A stretch of DNA of 12,868 bases from Microcaldota archaeon (GTDB lineage: Archaea > Micrarchaeota > Micrarchaeia > Micrarchaeales > CABMGC01). The DNA lies in the NCBI GenBank assembly GCA_028866785.1, contig JAGWHN010000025.1:1-12868 (forward strand), read 5' to 3'. A program made the translations under genes and the position numbers. Under the pieces are notes generated by a model, which was not told the origin of the DNA, ran no database searches, and was given only the letters and a program-made list of their open reading frames with translations. Shown piece after piece: positions 6,652 through 12,804 of this stretch. Numbering within the stretch: position 1 is the first letter of the stretch; each line of letters opens with the position of its first letter.

Positions 6652-6795
6652 ATGAAACTTGGATTTGATGGATTTAAGTCGTTGATTGGCAAAAAGCCGG
6701 TGGAGCAAAGCGGCTCCAAGATGTATTTGTGCTGGAAGTGCGGCAAGAACTACGTGGAGCCGGCAGACTACCTTTGGCACATACAGTACTGCTAG
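6652..6795 (+). CDS. Small zinc-finger protein, 47 aa
   Basis: The protein ends with a C-x2-C ... H-x3-C arrangement (C27, C30, H43, C47), a compact C2HC zinc-finger pattern placed at the very C-terminus. The first 25 residues are basic and Gly-rich. Such mini zinc-binding proteins are common in archaea and often bind nucleic acid or act as accessory subunits; here that is inference. AGGTG (6641-6645) lies 6 nt before the ATG and overlaps the previous stop, so translation is probably coupled. Codon use is backbone-like. A shift to AT-rich sequence begins right after its stop. The long reading frame that crosses it in another frame is a shadow. Confidence 0.75.
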   Translation: MKLGFDGFKSLIGKKPVEQSGSKMYLCWKCGKNYVEPADYLWHIQYC

Positions 6796-6805
6796 AGAGG
6801 ATTAC

Positions 6806-7072
6806 ATGTTAAAAACTACTATTGAAAAGGAGGAAGGATTCCTTTTACTAAAACCAATGACATTAGAGAATACAGGCAAAATTGCAAAAGCAATTGCCAT
6901 GTGTAAAGGAGTTAAAGAGGTTTTTCTTACAAGTGGCGAATATGGATTTGTTGCTGTAGTCAAAGCAAGAGGAATGGACATATTAAAAGTAAGAAATTTA
7001 GCAAAACAAAAAGGTAAGTTTAGAAAAATAAGTGTTGTGGTGAAGCATCAGAAGTACAAAACTGGCAAGTGA
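6806..7072 (+). CDS. Stand-alone RAM-like (Lrp/AsnC ligand-binding) domain protein, 88 aa
   Basis: The protein is the size of a single Lrp/AsnC effector domain and lacks a DNA-binding part. It has the alternating beta-alpha-beta pattern, with GVKEVFLTSGEYGFVAVVKA at about 35-54, which matches the RAM-domain stretch in which a first strand leads into the ligand/dimer region. Stand-alone RAM proteins can bind amino acids or form mixed assemblies with Lrp regulators; the tandem Lrp gene at 5066-6067 is a possible partner. The ATG at 6806 has GAGG (6797-6800) upstream. Lysine codons are mostly AAA, unlike the zinc-finger gene 10 nt upstream, so the composition break falls inside the apparent operon. 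Confidence 0.7.
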   Translation: MLKTTIEKEEGFLLLKPMTLENTGKIAKAIAMCKGVKEVFLTSGEYGFVAVVKARGMDILKVRNLAKQKGKFRKISVVVKHQKYKTGK

Positions 7073-7078
7073 TAATAA

Positions 7079-7087
7079 GGAGGTGAT
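7079..7087 (+). promoter_or_regulatory. Strong Shine-Dalgarno site GGAGGTGAT
   Basis: This is the full complement of the archaeal 16S 3' end. It is placed 3 nt before the ATG at 7091 and implies efficient internal initiation within a polycistronic message. Confidence 0.8.
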
Positions 7088-7090
7088 AAA

Positions 7091-7939
7091 ATGATAGACA
7101 AAAAAGAATCAACTAGGATAAAAGGTCTTAAATACGCCTCGCTCTCCGCATTTAGAGAAACAAATGAACTATCACTTAATTTTCCTGATTTTAGAAGGAT
7201 ACAGGTATCATTGAATCCAAAGGAGAAAATACCGTTTAGTGGTCTATTTCTCGGTGAAAATGTATTTCATGAATGTATGAGGAACAAACTTGATAGTGCA
7301 CTTAGTATCGGAACTGGCAGGCATGCGCCAATCGAACTTTATTTGGCGGGATTATGGAAGGTAAAGAGGATAGATAGTGTTGAAATTAATCCGGCAGATT
7401 TGGCCATTGCAAAAGGAGTGATAAACGAGAATAAGCTGTCTGAATTAATCAACCTCTTTAAGGGTAGTTTATTTGAACCAATAAAGGGAAAATATGATCT
7501 TATAATATCAAATATATCTCATTTGCCGCAGCCTCCTGGCGCTAAAGACTCCCAACACGACTATGGTGGACTAGACGGCTGGAAATTTCGAGATGGAATA
7601 ATAAATAAAGCAAGTACCTATTTGAACAAGCATGGATTTCTTTCATTGTTATCATTCGATTTCATAGGGGTTTTTAATAGGTATTCTAGTAAGTCACCGT
7701 CTTTAGTTGAGAGACTACACAGTAACGGTTTCAAAGAGGAACATATCGCAACGTACAGGAGAAGCCTCAGAACGGGGGGTATGACACATAAAGCATTGGA
7801 TCATATCATCAGACTTTATCCAGAAGCTAAATTTTACGACAGCTCAGGAAATATACTTAATAATAAAAAGCTTCCAGAAATAGCTGAAAAAAATAAAATT
7901 TTCTTCGACGTGTTTGTGGTTACTTCAAGGTTGATTTAA
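7091..7939 (+). CDS. HemK/PrmC-like SAM-dependent methyltransferase
   Basis: This is a class I methyltransferase fold. Motif I is SIGTGR (72-77); the ribose-binding acidic residue is E98 in VEINP; motif IV is DLIISNISHLPQPP (136-149); and GGLDGWKFRDG (159-169) matches the GGxDG segment of PrmC/HemK. In PrmC the motif IV core is NPPY, where Asn and Tyr hold the substrate amide. Here it is NISH, so the substrate is probably not the release-factor glutamine. A 220-282 C-terminal extension is charged. It has the strongest Shine-Dalgarno site in the window, and its stop shares one base with the next start (TAATG), so the kinase is translationally coupled. The methyltransferase call is firm; the substrate (protein, nucleic acid or small molecule) is open. 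Confidence 0.82.
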   Translation: MIDKKESTRIKGLKYASLSAFRETNELSLNFPDFRRIQVSLNPKEKIPFSGLFLGENVFHECMRNKLDSALSIGTGRHAPIELYLAGLWKVKRIDSVEINPADLAIAKGVINENKLSELINLFKGSLFEPIKGKYDLIISNISHLPQPPGAKDSQHDYGGLDGWKFRDGIINKASTYLNKHGFLSLLSFDFIGVFNRYSSKSPSLVERLHSNGFKEEHIATYRRSLRTGGMTHKALDHIIRLYPEAKFYDSSGNILNNKKLPEIAEKNKIFFDVFVVTSRLI

Positions 7940-8577
7940 TGGGTCAAGCAATTATATTAATAGGTGGGCCGGGAGGAACAGGAAAGACAACTACTTCGCG
8001 CAAGTTGGCTTCCCTTCTTGACAATGCTTCACATCTCAGTTTTTTTAGCACTACAATGAAGGAGGGATACAGATTAAACATTAGTGAAAGTGAAATGGTA
8101 AGGCAGTGGTGTTCTTTGCAGCGCTATGCCTTTGAAAATACCTTCGCCCCGCTCATTAATAAAGGCCAGACTTTGATTTTGGACACCCATTACCAAATGC
8201 AAAATTCAGAGGATCCGAGAATAGTATTTGCAAAACGCTCCATATCAATGAATCCTAGTTTCAAAGATTCACACGGAGATGAGTTTTTACAACTAATTGG
8301 AGCTACCAAAATTCCAATTTACCTCTTCCTGATAAATACCGATGTGGGGATAATTCTTGAGAGAATACGAAATGATGGCGTGCAAACAAATAGAGTTTAT
8401 GCGACTACGCTCAATGAGATACAAGTAGATCTGCAAAAAGAGCACGAATTTTACGAAAGAATGGTGGAAAGACTTAGGAGAATGTCAATACCCATCACAA
8501 ACGCCATAGTGGATAATAGTGGCCAATCAAATGAAGGGGCAGCTTTGAGTATACTCAAAAAGTTGCAGAGAGGGTGA
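7939..8577 (+). CDS. P-loop kinase resembling archaeal adenylate kinase (AdkA-like)
   Basis: The Walker A motif is GPGGTGKT (residues 10-17, K16). The layout follows archaeal AdkA: a P-loop at the N-terminus, a DTH strand end (D82-T83-H84), a beta strand ending in a Thr-Asp pair (about 135), an arginine-rich lid region with ERIRNDG and NR near 141-153, and a C-terminal helix. AdkA is about 190 aa; this has 212, with extra sequence around 86-115 that differs from the AdkA consensus. It probably transfers phosphate from ATP to a nucleotide or other small phosphoryl acceptor. Start ATG overlaps the previous TAA by one base. The setting beside a ThiG-like enzyme and a sugar-phosphate mutase hints at a pathway kinase, not housekeeping adenylate kinase; that is inference. 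Confidence 0.78.
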   Translation: MGQAIILIGGPGGTGKTTTSRKLASLLDNASHLSFFSTTMKEGYRLNISESEMVRQWCSLQRYAFENTFAPLINKGQTLILDTHYQMQNSEDPRIVFAKRSISMNPSFKDSHGDEFLQLIGATKIPIYLFLINTDVGIILERIRNDGVQTNRVYATTLNEIQVDLQKEHEFYERMVERLRRMSIPITNAIVDNSGQSNEGAALSILKKLQRG

Positions 8578-8581
8578 ACCG

Positions 8582-9394
8582 ATGGTAAAAAATAAACCGA
8601 GAGTAGGATACAATAACGAAAAAGGTGGAATCATCCAAGATTTGTTGAGGCCAGGAATATTGGCAGGAGTTGCATCAATGCACACAGGACTAGAACCAAG
8701 GAATCTGCCTCTTAATGTTGCAATTGATGTCATAAGAGAGAGTGGATCAGTCGCTTTGTTCTATCACGTCGTTAGTTTGAGAGGGCAAAAATACTTTGAA
8801 GCTTTCGAAAGCCCGGGTCTCACATTTTCCGAAGTTTTAAATAGTCTCCCAAAAAGAAAACGATACATAGCTATGGCAAATACCAGTTTGGTGAAAAATG
8901 CTGATGAGGCCATAGAGCATGTGGAAATATCCTGCGACACTTTTAACGCTCTTAATTACACAGGCCAGCCATCACCGATAATCAAATTAGAAATTTCTTC
9001 TCCAAATAGGACCCCAATAGACAATGAGATTGTTATTGCTTTAAAGGAGATTTTAAGAAGAAGGCCAGGTTTACCCATAATACCTCTAATAAACCCAGAA
9101 ATCTCAATCATGAATGAGTGTATCAAACTGGGAGTACCGGCACTTAGAATACTTACGGGCAAAATAAGAAGTATGAAAGGGGTAGAAACTCCGAGCACCG
9201 TAAAAGTTTTAGGAGAAGAATCAAAGATACCACTTATCTTTGAGGGAGGGATTGGTACTCCGCAACATGTTAAGATGGCGTTTAATTGTGGGGCAAGCGC
9301 AGTATTAGTCAATACCGCATTCCATGTAAGTGATAATCCCGTAGCACTTGCTAATGACTTGAGGTTAACGATTGATTCGCTGCGATATAATTGA
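8582..9394 (+). CDS. ThiG-like (thiazole synthase fold) enzyme
   Basis: The C-terminal half aligns by eye with bacterial ThiG: KLE (K135, E137) at the Schiff-base lysine position, a PLINPE strand, IFEGGIGTP (219-227) at the VDAGIGTP position, and GASAVLVNTAFHVSDNPVALA like the ThiG GADGVLLNTA...DPVxMA segment. The N-terminal half also fits (ANTSLVKNADEAIEH versus PNTAGCxTAEEAV). In ThiG the lysine binds deoxyxylulose 5-phosphate and sulfur arrives on ThiS. Differences: the Asp before GIG is Glu221, and the phosphate-loop GSG of ThiG is replaced around 197-200 (SMKG). No ThiS, ThiF or other thiamine gene is nearby. The changed pocket suggests another sugar phosphate, as in the ThiG homologue BexX. 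Shine-Dalgarno GAGGGTGA overlaps the previous stop. Family firm, substrate unknown. Confidence 0.82.
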   Translation: MVKNKPRVGYNNEKGGIIQDLLRPGILAGVASMHTGLEPRNLPLNVAIDVIRESGSVALFYHVVSLRGQKYFEAFESPGLTFSEVLNSLPKRKRYIAMANTSLVKNADEAIEHVEISCDTFNALNYTGQPSPIIKLEISSPNRTPIDNEIVIALKEILRRRPGLPIIPLINPEISIMNECIKLGVPALRILTGKIRSMKGVETPSTVKVLGEESKIPLIFEGGIGTPQHVKMAFNCGASAVLVNTAFHVSDNPVALANDLRLTIDSLRYN

Positions 9395-9402
9395 AGGATT
9401 TC

Positions 9403-10809
9403 ATGGGAACAAAAAGGCAAATTAAAAACAAAAAACCGGAGGTGTTTCTTCAAATCTTTAGAGCTTATGATATTCGTGGTCTGTATGGCACAGAATTAAA
9501 TAGTGCGGTCGCTGTAGATATAGGCAAATCACTTGCGTCATATTTAGATAATGGAAGTAAAATTGCACTTGCACGTGACCACAGGCAAAGTAGTAGACCT
9601 CTGCGCGATGCCTTTGTAAAAGGAGCACTTATGCAAGGGCTGCAAGTTATCGATTATGGGACAATACCAACACCTATTCTTTATTACTCGATAATAAATC
9701 AGAAACTAGATGGGGGAACAATGATAACTGCAAGCCATAATCCCCCGGACTGGAATGGCTTCAAGTTGTGCAAAAGTGGTGCGGAGATGATATCAGAAAA
9801 TCATGGTATGGAGGAATTTAAGAAAATATTTACCGCTAAAAAGTTTGAAAATGCAGAAGAAGGTAAACTCACTAGAGAGTTTAATGCCGTTAATTCTTAT
9901 ATCAGGCATATTGCAAAAATAACGAAACTAGAGAGGAAAATAAAGGTTGTCATCGATTCAGGAAACGGTGAATGGTCAAGAATTGCAAGAAAGCTATTTG
10001 GGGAACTTGGCTGCACCGCCATAGAAATAAATGGAAGACCAGACCCTAGATATAGTGCACGTGGAACGGATCCCACCGAATCGGCGCTTTCTAATCTAAA
10101 AAAGAAGGTTGTGAAACATTCGGCAGATTTTGGTGTAGGCTACGATGCAGATGGAGATAGAGCAACATTTGTTGATGATAAGGGCAATTACGTTGGCAGA
10201 GCGGATAGAATTATGTCACTGTTTTTACTACATCTCTTCGGTGATACCCTGGCTGGAAAAAAGGTCATTTACGATGTACCGTGTTCCAACATAGTTGAAG
10301 ATATAACAAGAAAATTGAATGGGATACCAATAATTAGTAGAACTGGACATTCATACATAATGGATAAAATGAAGGAGGAAAGTGCAGTACTAGGCGGAGA
10401 GTATAGTAACCACATATATTTTGGGGATAATTTCAACTTAGACGATGGTGCTTTTACATCCGTTAAAATGGCTGAGTTATTATCAAAAGGTCAGACAAGT
10501 TTATCGGACCTCCTTAAGAAACTTCCAATTTATCATACTGTTCCTGTATATGAAGTATATTGCTCGGATGAAATTAAATTTAAAGTAGTTGAATTAGTAA
10601 CATCTGGCTTTCAAACACAGGGCTTTAAGAAAATAGTCAATGTTGATGGGGTTAAAGTTTTTTCGGAAGATGGATGGGTGCTTGTTAGGGTTTCTAACAC
10701 GATGCCCCAAATAAAGATAAATTCGGAAGCTAAAACGCAAGAAGCAGCTATGAAACTATTTGAAACTGCAAGAAAAATTGTTCAGGATAAGATAGCAGAG
10801 TTCGATTAA
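9403..10809 (+). CDS. Phosphomannomutase/phosphoglucomutase
   Basis: This enzyme interconverts hexose 6-phosphate and hexose 1-phosphate, feeding sugar-nucleotide synthesis. All four domain signatures are present: active-site serine loop TASHNP (S111), metal loop DADGDR (248-253), sugar-specificity loop GEYSNH (332-337), and C-terminal phosphate loop VRVSNTMP, close to the RASNTTP of AlgC-type enzymes. The family usually starts near the IFRAYDIRG segment seen here. I chose ATG 9403, which has GAAGGA just upstream; a TTG at 9391 overlapping the previous stop would add four residues. Length (468 aa) is normal. It ends in a 4-nt convergent overlap with the Nudix gene. Activity is well supported; whether it prefers mannose, glucose or a modified sugar is not. 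Confidence 0.93.
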   Translation: MGTKRQIKNKKPEVFLQIFRAYDIRGLYGTELNSAVAVDIGKSLASYLDNGSKIALARDHRQSSRPLRDAFVKGALMQGLQVIDYGTIPTPILYYSIINQKLDGGTMITASHNPPDWNGFKLCKSGAEMISENHGMEEFKKIFTAKKFENAEEGKLTREFNAVNSYIRHIAKITKLERKIKVVIDSGNGEWSRIARKLFGELGCTAIEINGRPDPRYSARGTDPTESALSNLKKKVVKHSADFGVGYDADGDRATFVDDKGNYVGRADRIMSLFLLHLFGDTLAGKKVIYDVPCSNIVEDITRKLNGIPIISRTGHSYIMDKMKEESAVLGGEYSNHIYFGDNFNLDDGAFTSVKMAELLSKGQTSLSDLLKKLPIYHTVPVYEVYCSDEIKFKVVELVTSGFQTQGFKKIVNVDGVKVFSEDGWVLVRVSNTMPQIKINSEAKTQEAAMKLFETARKIVQDKIAEFD

Positions 10810-11363
10810 TGAATTACTGCATTTTTATTAAAAGTATACCAGAAAAGAAATGGCTCTATAAGTTCTGGATTTTTTATTACACCTTTTTTAATCAAATTTA
10901 GCAAAGTGGAGACTTTCATTGTCGTTAATTTTATTTGTTCGTCTGCTTCGAGATGTGATTTCGTTTTAGTTAGCTGCCTTGCAATAAATACACTATCGGT
11001 GCCGTCTGTGAATGAGGGGGCAATAAAACGTTTATAGATAAACTTGATATTCTGAGCTCTGTATCCGGCTTCCTCTTCCAGTTCCCTAGAGGCTGCATCC
11101 AATGCACTTTCACCAGTATCTATTTTTCCGGAGGGTAATTCGTAACCCCACTTACCTATTGTTGCTCTATACTGATTTTCAATTAAAATTGTCTCATTGT
11201 CTAATAGGGGAAGTATAGTTACTGATTCTCCACCCTGCCTGAACATCTTGCGCACTTTCTTTCCTTCTACAACATCTACTACTTCTTTAACAATGTACTT
11301 TCCATTTTTTGATCGGAATACCACTTTTTCTGAAGTTCTCCTGACTCTGTTTTTATTTTGCAT
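10806..11363 (-). CDS. Nudix hydrolase, ADP-ribose pyrophosphatase-like
   Basis: The Nudix box G-x5-E-x7-REUxEExGU is complete at residues 79-101 (GKIDTGE ... RELEEEAGY). The surrounding layout is like the ADP-sugar pyrophosphatase group: an N-terminal antiparallel-strand region (VVDVVEGKKVRKMFRQGGE), the ILIENQYRATIGKWGYELPSG lead-in, and APSFTDGTDSVFIA after the box. Such enzymes split ADP-ribose, ADP-sugars or related nucleotides. The minus-strand ATG at 11363 is preferred; a GTG at 11366 would add one residue. A TATA box lies 28 nt upstream. It converges on the phosphohexomutase with a TTAA interlocked stop. Its AT-rich composition matches the island, so it could act on the product of the neighbouring genes or simply recycle nucleotide sugars. 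Confidence 0.9.
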   Translation of the reverse strand: MQNKNRVRRTSEKVVFRSKNGKYIVKEVVDVVEGKKVRKMFRQGGESVTILPLLDNETILIENQYRATIGKWGYELPSGKIDTGESALDAASRELEEEAGYRAQNIKFIYKRFIAPSFTDGTDSVFIARQLTKTKSHLEADEQIKLTTMKVSTLLNLIKKGVIKNPELIEPFLFWYTFNKNAVIH

Positions 11364-11386
11364 CACACCACACTTATTGACAGCAG

Positions 11387-11396
11387 TATATAAATA
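11387..11396 (-). promoter_or_regulatory. TATA box for the Nudix gene
   Basis: Minus-strand TATTTATATA is centred about 28 nt before the ATG at 11363, giving a leaderless or nearly leaderless transcript. Confidence 0.6.
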
Positions 11397-11438
11397 AAAA
11401 ATGGATAGGTACGTTTAGAGAATTAGATAAGAAAAGTA

Positions 11439-11723
11439 TTATCTCCTTGACTTCTTCTTTGCAGGCTTTGGCTTCTTTGCGCTCTTTGCCTTCGCCTGCT
11501 TGTATGCGCTCTTGCCCTTTGGCTTCTTTGAGGGCTTCTCCCACTCCTCCTGCTCTGAGGTTAGTAGGTCGGTCATGTGCTGGTCGTCCGCGACCCCCTG
11601 TGAGTCCGCGCCGTCCGAGAGGGCCTGCTCCTCCATTGTCCCGCGCTCGACTATCTCTGAGAGCTCCTGGGTCTTTCTAAGCATCTCGATCTTCTTTTGC
11701 GATGAGGACTTTTTCTTTGCCAT
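11439..11723 (-). CDS. Small Lys-rich protein, 94 aa, basic C-terminal tail
   Basis: Residues 1-25 are basic and helical, residues 26-61 are acidic (EEQ, DGAD, EQEEWE), and residues 62-94 form a Lys/Ala/Pro tail with repeated KKPK, AKSAKK and PAKKK units like those in histone H1-type tails. The acidic-then-basic layout suggests nucleic-acid binding or contact with ribosomes or chromatin, but I know no named family for it. There are no Cys residues, no membrane segment and no signal peptide. Composition returns to GC-rich here, marking the end of the AT-rich island. The ATG at 11723 is 32 nt downstream of a TATA box. The long open frame on the opposite strand is a shadow of this gene's biased codons. 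Confidence 0.75.
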   Translation of the reverse strand: MAKKKSSSQKKIEMLRKTQELSEIVERGTMEEQALSDGADSQGVADDQHMTDLLTSEQEEWEKPSKKPKGKSAYKQAKAKSAKKPKPAKKKSRR

Positions 11724-11750
11724 CTAAACCAACCTATCTGTTGCGTTAGA

Positions 11751-11760
11751 TAAATATTTA
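11751..11760 (-). promoter_or_regulatory. TATA box for the Lys-rich protein gene
   Basis: TAAATATTTA, itself palindromic, is centred about 32 nt before the ATG at 11723. Confidence 0.55.
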
Positions 11761-11779
11761 ATACTCGTAGACCGTCCGC

Positions 11780-12268
11780 TTAGGTGGCCTTGACCGCCAG
11801 CTTGCCGAACGCCACGTGCGGGAAGCCCGTGGTTATCTCGGTGTAGTTGAACGCGAGCGTCCCTGTGTAGAACTGGCCCGGAGACAGCGCCGCAAGCGTG
11901 TTTCCGGTGGTGTAGCAGTTCATCGTGAAGGTGTAGTTTGATCCGATCGGCAGGTATATCTGGTTTGCAGGGAGGATCGGGATCATCTTGACCGTTGAGT
12001 TCTGGGTGCAGTTGTACCCGGTTATGTTGAGGGGGGTCTGGGTGGCCTGCTGCAGGTTCACCTGAAGCTGCCCATTTGTGGACAGAAAGAAGCTCAGGCA
12101 GCTAAATCCTGCCGGAAGCAGGCACTCGGGGCTTGCGAACTGCCCCGGGTTGAATATTCCAAGGGCAAACATCGCGCCAAGCACCACCCCGATGATCAAA
12201 AATGCCCACCCGTAGGTGAGGAGGTACTCCATTGCGCTCTGCGCCCTTTTGCCAGCTGCCCGTAACAT
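11780..12268 (-). CDS. Pilin-like exported protein with class III signal peptide
   Basis: The N-terminus MLRAAGKRA|QSAMEYLLTYGWAFLII is a textbook archaeal class III signal peptide: basic leader, Gln at +1 and Glu at +5 after the predicted prepilin-peptidase cut, then a long hydrophobic helix. The mature part (about 146 aa) is beta-rich with four Cys and five N-x-S/T sequons, as in archaeal type IV pilin-like surface proteins. I chose ATG 12268 because the TATA-like box at 12295-12303 would start transcription between the two candidate Mets; ATG 12289 would add seven residues. No pilus-assembly ATPase or prepilin peptidase gene is nearby, so it is an orphan subunit that would use machinery encoded elsewhere. 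Export is near certain; pilus versus other filament is open. Confidence 0.88.
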   Translation of the reverse strand: MLRAAGKRAQSAMEYLLTYGWAFLIIGVVLGAMFALGIFNPGQFASPECLLPAGFSCLSFFLSTNGQLQVNLQQATQTPLNITGYNCTQNSTVKMIPILPANQIYLPIGSNYTFTMNCYTTGNTLAALSPGQFYTGTLAFNYTEITTGFPHVAFGKLAVKAT

Positions 12269-12294
12269 CGAATCTATGGGATAGCTCATAGAAG

Positions 12295-12303
12295 TAATAA
12301 AAA
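12295..12303 (-). promoter_or_regulatory. TATA-like box for the pilin-like gene
   Basis: Minus-strand TTTTTATTA is centred about 31 nt before the ATG at 12268 and only about 10 nt before the one at 12289, so it decides the start. Confidence 0.5.
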
Positions 12304-12338
12304 CCTTCCAGCGCCCTCGAAACGTTCACTGGATAAGC

Positions 12339-12347
12339 AATATAAAC
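12339..12347 (+). promoter_or_regulatory. TATA box for the winged-helix regulator
   Basis: AATATAAAC is centred 25 nt before the ATG at 12368. The region is divergent with the pilin-like gene, and the two TATA boxes are about 40 nt apart. Confidence 0.6.
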
Positions 12348-12367
12348 GGCCCCCGATAATTGGAATT

Positions 12368-12754
12368 ATGGAAAAGGCGAAGAACAAGGCGCTTGATGGC
12401 AAGGAGATAGAGTCTCTCCAAAGTATGCTCTCCATACTCTCAAAGAAAGAGGCACTCATTGTATTATCAAACGTTGCCCAGAATCTAAAGTCAGATTTAT
12501 CTACCCCTGAAAAGCTGGGGATGACAAAGAAACCTTACTATACAAGACTAAAGGTGTTGGTCGATCTTGGGCTTGTGCAAAAGGAGCGGGGAGTCTACAT
12601 ATTGACCACCCTTGGGGCGAAGGTTTACGAGCAACAGGTTTTGGGGCTTGCAGCCAACCTAAGAAACTCCAAGAAGTTCCAGATGATCGATGCCCTGAAA
12701 AAGGACCGGAGATTTAGCGATAAGGAAATAGGGACCATCCTAAAAATAGGCTAG
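12368..12754 (+). CDS. Winged-helix DNA-binding protein, 128 aa
   Basis: Residues about 26-90 follow the winged-helix pattern of archaeal ArsR/MarR-like regulators: a first helix (SKKEALIVLSNVAQ), a turn, a recognition helix around KKPYYTRLKVLVDLGLV, and a wing (KERGVYILTTLGAKVYEQ). The C-terminal 35 residues are basic and helical and could mediate dimerisation. There are no Cys or obvious metal-binding clusters. It is divergent from the pilin-like gene, sharing a short promoter region, so it may regulate that gene or itself. The family group is clear; the exact family and effector are not. Confidence 0.8.
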   Translation: MEKAKNKALDGKEIESLQSMLSILSKKEALIVLSNVAQNLKSDLSTPEKLGMTKKPYYTRLKVLVDLGLVQKERGVYILTTLGAKVYEQQVLGLAANLRNSKKFQMIDALKKDRRFSDKEIGTILKIG

Positions 12755-12769
12755 CAGTCTGATTAAATT

Positions 12770-12780
12770 CATATATTTAT
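12770..12780 (+). promoter_or_regulatory. TATA box for the RNase HI gene
   Basis: CATATATTTAT is centred about 30 nt before the ATG at 12805. Confidence 0.55.
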
Positions 12781-12804
12781 TGCGCGGATACTCAGTTGAG
12801 ATCC

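Larger units (their letters stand above)
6796..11425. other. AT-rich gene island inside GC-richer backbone
   Basis: From just after the zinc-finger gene to just after the Nudix promoter the DNA is visibly AT-richer: a hand count of the 60-nt line at 10741 gives 21 G+C, against 34 at line 661. Lysine codons switch from mostly AAG to mostly AAA. The six genes inside form one set, so a shared foreign origin is likely. No integrase, transposase or tRNA is seen at the edges. Confidence 0.6.

Noticed and set aside
6686..7072. A 128-codon open frame containing the RAM-like gene
   Set aside because: Its first 40 codons run out of frame through the zinc-finger gene and read as Arg/Ser/Ala-rich shadow; the RAM fold starts at the ATG at 6806, which has a Shine-Dalgarno site.
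8582..9394. A genuine thiamine thiazole synthase
   Set aside because: The fold matches, but the pocket differs and no ThiS, ThiF, ThiC or ThiE gene accompanies it, so the thiamine assignment is not made.
11447..11727. Plus-strand ORFs opposite the Lys-rich gene
   Set aside because: They are Ser/Phe/Arg-rich complements of the lysine-rich codons, with no promoter or ribosome site.
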